The translations under genes were made by a program, and so were the position numbers. From Candidatus Omnitrophota bacterium (lineage in GTDB: Bacteria > Omnitrophota > Gorgyraeia > Gygaellales > Profunditerraquicolaceae): DNA of 8,925 nucleotides. This document shows, one piece after another, positions 6,730 through 8,925 of this stretch. The stretch lies in contig JAGUUJ010000038.1 in the NCBI GenBank assembly GCA_020063525.1, forward strand, positions 1 to 8,925, given 5' to 3'. The notes under the pieces were generated by a model that saw nothing but the letters and a program-made list of their open reading frames with translations, had not been told where the DNA came from and ran no database searches. The first letter of the stretch is position 1, and each line of letters starts with the position of its first letter.

Positions 6730-6735
6730 ATTATA
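6730..6735 (-). promoter_or_regulatory. Possible -10 box directly before polA
   Basis: A perfect TATAAT with 8 nt between it and the polA ATG; the overlapping TAATTT lies 6 nt away. It covers the acsB stop codon. No good -35 match is seen at 16-18 nt upstream (GGCTTT at 17 nt). Since polA has no Shine-Dalgarno sequence, transcription from here would give a leaderless or nearly leaderless polA message. The region is AT-rich, so chance occurrence is a real alternative. Confidence 0.3.
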
Positions 6736-8911
6736 ATATAGGCGGCATCTCTAAAGCCGGGTGATTCACCTTCTGTAAGAAAGTCAATAACTCTTCTTGC
6801 GTTGTAGCTTGAGTCTCATCAGCAATTTTATCAATTAAATCCGATTCACCTAAATCTTGAGCGCGTTTTCTTAATTTATCGCCCAAGAGTTCCTTTAATT
6901 CTTTGGGCATCCAGACTAATCGTTTGAGCCCCCCCTCAGCCAAGATAAACTTCTTACTTACTATATATAACTTACCCACGCCTAAGAAACCCGGGGTTTG
7001 CACGCCTCCGCCTACTGAGCCGGCTAAGGTCGTAAAGGTCATACCGCTGGGAGTCATACCAGCATAATCGCGATGCACAATCATAAACCCATTTGCCTCA
7101 GGGATTATTGCTACGATACATTCGAAGCAACCACAACTTGACTGAGGGCTATCCATAAGTGAATACATACTTACCTTTTCAATAGCCTTGTTAGACTTCT
7201 GATAAACAAAATCATTTATATTCTTCCACTGCCCTAATTTCTCATCCAGCATCTGTCCTTTTAAGACAGGTTGATTTGGTCCTGTAGGAACGATTTCATA
7301 GGATGCCTTACCATCAAGCCAGGAATATGCCCCGCATAACCCTAAGCGTTCCGGCGTAATAATACAGACATGATTAGGAGCGAACGATTGACAGAGTAAA
7401 CAGGAATAAAATGTATCCGCACTCTCATCAGTCATACCGCTGATACGCTCATCGCGCTCATCAAATACCTTCTTTGCGCCAGGTAATAACTTCTCTACAT
7501 CAGATAATTTAGTATAAATTTTAACTTGCACTTTATCTACAATGGCACTGTATTCCTGATGCAACATAGCATGTAAAATAATACCAATGTGTTTAAGCCG
7601 GAAACCTTTATTAAAGGCATCATTGGATATCCTTATCCAGTTCATATCCCGCTGCCCGATATGCATCAGGCCCATCGCATAATTTATAAACCGGTGTATC
7701 TGGCGTTCCAGAATCGGCTCAAAATCTTTCTGCATTTTGCGTCCAGCTACCTCAACAATAATTGCCAAAGGCATAAATTTATTATCTTTTTCAAGCCCCT
7801 CAATATCCGGGCCTAAGAGTTCGACCAAACCATCTTCTACCTCTTCTGATTTTTTAGTCGTCAGGTACTCAAATGACGCACTGCTCTTACCGCCGAATTC
7901 AACATATAATTGCTCTTTTCTCACCCGCTCGCCTTCAAATGCCGCAGCATAAGGAACGGGTATAGGTATTGAGGTAACTTTGACTTTTACCCCCCTTACC
8001 TCAATACAACGCGGCACGATCTTCTTATAATCTAATTCTTTAACCAATGCTTCGTAAGTAGTAATACCTGAGGGTTTTATTTCCGGGATATCAGTATCGG
8101 CAATTATAGGAAAACCCATATTTATTGCACCCGCACCCGTAGCGTATTTTATATCGTCGAGTTCGCCCAAAACTAAACCAAAGGCAAATACGCGCTCTTT
8201 GGCATATAAAAGGCATTTTTGCGCCTGTCCAGGCTTAATTCCGCCAAAGGTTAATGCGGAACGAATTGCCCAATTCAAAGGGTATATCGCCGATATAGTA
8301 TCGCGGCCATAGGGAACAATATAATTATCCCAGCCCATCTGCACATTTTCTTCTAATAACTGGTCAATAATTGAGAGGCCTTTAACTGAGGAGCCAACAA
8401 AGATTAAAATATTTCTCTGTTGCAATTCCCGCACAATATCTACTGCTGTTTTATTATCAGGAGCTGCTCCCAATATAGCAGCAAATCCAGGCATACGTCC
8501 GTCTACAAGCTGTATTCCTAAAGAACGCATAATCGTATCAGTAAAGAATCCATTGCAATCCTTTTGGGGTTCCTGGCCATAAAGATAACGCAGTGCTACA
8601 ATTATTTCTTCGCAAAATAATGTAGACATCCCTGCGTTTAAGGCATCGCCTAAATAAGGAAGCCAGACCTTTTCTGAAGGAATACTGGGTAAAAGGGATT
8701 TTGCGTGTTCTAAAATCGGTAATGCGTCTTTTAAAGTTTCGACTTTTACGCCCATAAGCGCATTAGCCAAAGGAAGATAAAATGCGGTCTCAGGAAAGCC
8801 GATTTTTCCCCCCGCGCCCTTCTCTTTAATTGCCTTATCCAAAAAGTCAGATGCTTGTTTAAAAATGTTGTGGGCACCTTTTATAACCGCTGCTGCTACA
8901 ATCTTAGACAT
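6731..8911 (-). CDS. acsB: Acetyl-CoA synthase, bacterial AcsB (CODH/ACS complex)
   Basis: AcsB joins a methyl group from the corrinoid iron-sulfur protein, CO from the CO dehydrogenase subunit and CoA into acetyl-CoA, the final step of the Wood-Ljungdahl pathway. At 726 residues it matches the three-domain bacterial form (Moorella, 729). It has an N-terminal domain (about 1-310) that docks to CO dehydrogenase and carries part of the CO tunnel, a middle domain (about 311-497) and the A-cluster domain (about 498-726). The 4Fe-4S ligands are C504, C507, C516 and C526, in SCLLCQSFAPNHVC and GLCGAYSW. The distal-nickel ligands are C593 and C595 in SSCGCFE. All six sit exactly two positions before the Moorella cysteines. 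Other conserved blocks are DYAGMTPSGMTF (615-626) and HPALEMPPIL at the C-terminus. Archaeal CdhC lacks the N-terminal domain present here. The ATG at 8911 has AAGGAG 7 nt upstream. Other acs and CO dehydrogenase genes would be expected beyond the right edge. No damage is seen. Confidence 0.98.
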   Translation of the reverse strand: MSKIVAAAVIKGAHNIFKQASDFLDKAIKEKGAGGKIGFPETAFYLPLANALMGVKVETLKDALPILEHAKSLLPSIPSEKVWLPYLGDALNAGMSTLFCEEIIVALRYLYGQEPQKDCNGFFTDTIMRSLGIQLVDGRMPGFAAILGAAPDNKTAVDIVRELQQRNILIFVGSSVKGLSIIDQLLEENVQMGWDNYIVPYGRDTISAIYPLNWAIRSALTFGGIKPGQAQKCLLYAKERVFAFGLVLGELDDIKYATGAGAINMGFPIIADTDIPEIKPSGITTYEALVKELDYKKIVPRCIEVRGVKVKVTSIPIPVPYAAAFEGERVRKEQLYVEFGGKSSASFEYLTTKKSEEVEDGLVELLGPDIEGLEKDNKFMPLAIIVEVAGRKMQKDFEPILERQIHRFINYAMGLMHIGQRDMNWIRISNDAFNKGFRLKHIGIILHAMLHQEYSAIVDKVQVKIYTKLSDVEKLLPGAKKVFDERDERISGMTDESADTFYSCLLCQSFAPNHVCIITPERLGLCGAYSWLDGKASYEIVPTGPNQPVLKGQMLDEKLGQWKNINDFVYQKSNKAIEKVSMYSLMDSPQSSCGCFECIVAIIPEANGFMIVHRDYAGMTPSGMTFTTLAGSVGGGVQTPGFLGVGKLYIVSKKFILAEGGLKRLVWMPKELKELLGDKLRKRAQDLGESDLIDKIADETQATTQEELLTFLQKVNHPALEMPPIL

Positions 8912-8917
8912 ACAATC

Positions 8918-8924
8918 TCTCCTT
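8918..8924 (-). promoter_or_regulatory. Ribosome binding site of acsB
   Basis: AAGGAGA on the minus strand, with 7 nt between AAGGAG and the acsB ATG. It confirms the start at 8911. The window ends one base further on, so the promoter or upstream gene cannot be seen. Confidence 0.85.
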
Positions 8925-8925
8925 A

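Noticed and set aside
1..8925. Search by eye for intrinsic terminators between genes, CRISPR arrays, insertion sequences, attachment sites and tRNA genes
   Set aside because: The gaps between genes are 9-32 nt and hold no hairpin with a U-tract; no repeat-spacer pattern, transposase, integrase or tRNA-like cloverleaf was seen. Apart from the coaE inverted repeat, nothing departs from ordinary coding DNA.

Overview
The window holds one uninterrupted run of seven genes, all read on the minus strand (right to left), with almost no intergenic DNA. In transcription order they are: acsB (acetyl-CoA synthase, full length), polA (DNA polymerase I), glgA (glycogen/starch synthase), coaE (dephospho-CoA kinase), rho (termination factor), rpmE (ribosomal protein bL31) and prfA (peptide chain release factor 1). 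The last is cut by the left edge after 216 residues, and acsB begins 14 bases from the right edge. Gaps and overlaps from acsB onwards are: 9 nt gap, 4 nt overlap (ATGA), 23 nt overlap, 13 nt overlap, 21 nt gap, 32 nt gap. This looks like one polycistronic unit, or a few overlapping ones.

The organism is a bacterium with moderately AT-rich DNA (not computed). It is very probably an anaerobe, because it carries a bacterial-type AcsB of the Wood-Ljungdahl pathway with all six A-cluster cysteines. A Wood-Ljungdahl gene beside a polA-glgA-coaE-rho-rpmE-prfA block reminds me of Candidatus Omnitrophota (OP3) or a related uncultured lineage. That is an inference from gene content and style, not proven here. 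There are no mobile elements, phage genes, tRNAs, rRNAs or CRISPR arrays.

Right part (6731-8911): acsB, which condenses a methyl group, CO and CoA into acetyl-CoA. Middle (2204-6721): polA, whose 3'-5' exonuclease domain appears catalytically dead; glgA, whose true start lies inside the end of polA; and coaE, which makes the CoA that AcsB consumes. Left part (1-2216): information-processing genes rho, rpmE and prfA, covering transcription termination, the ribosome and translation termination.

Most of the window is ordinary housekeeping sequence. The most unusual non-coding signal is a perfect 14-bp inverted repeat with a 2-nt spacer inside the 3' end of coaE (2286-2315). On the coding strand it is followed directly by a T-rich stretch that also contains TATAAT, about 70 nt before the rho start. 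It could be an attenuator or an operator for rho. Other points are an unusual Rho P-loop, polA and prfA starts without a Shine-Dalgarno sequence, and a Thr/Glu-rich tail on bL31.
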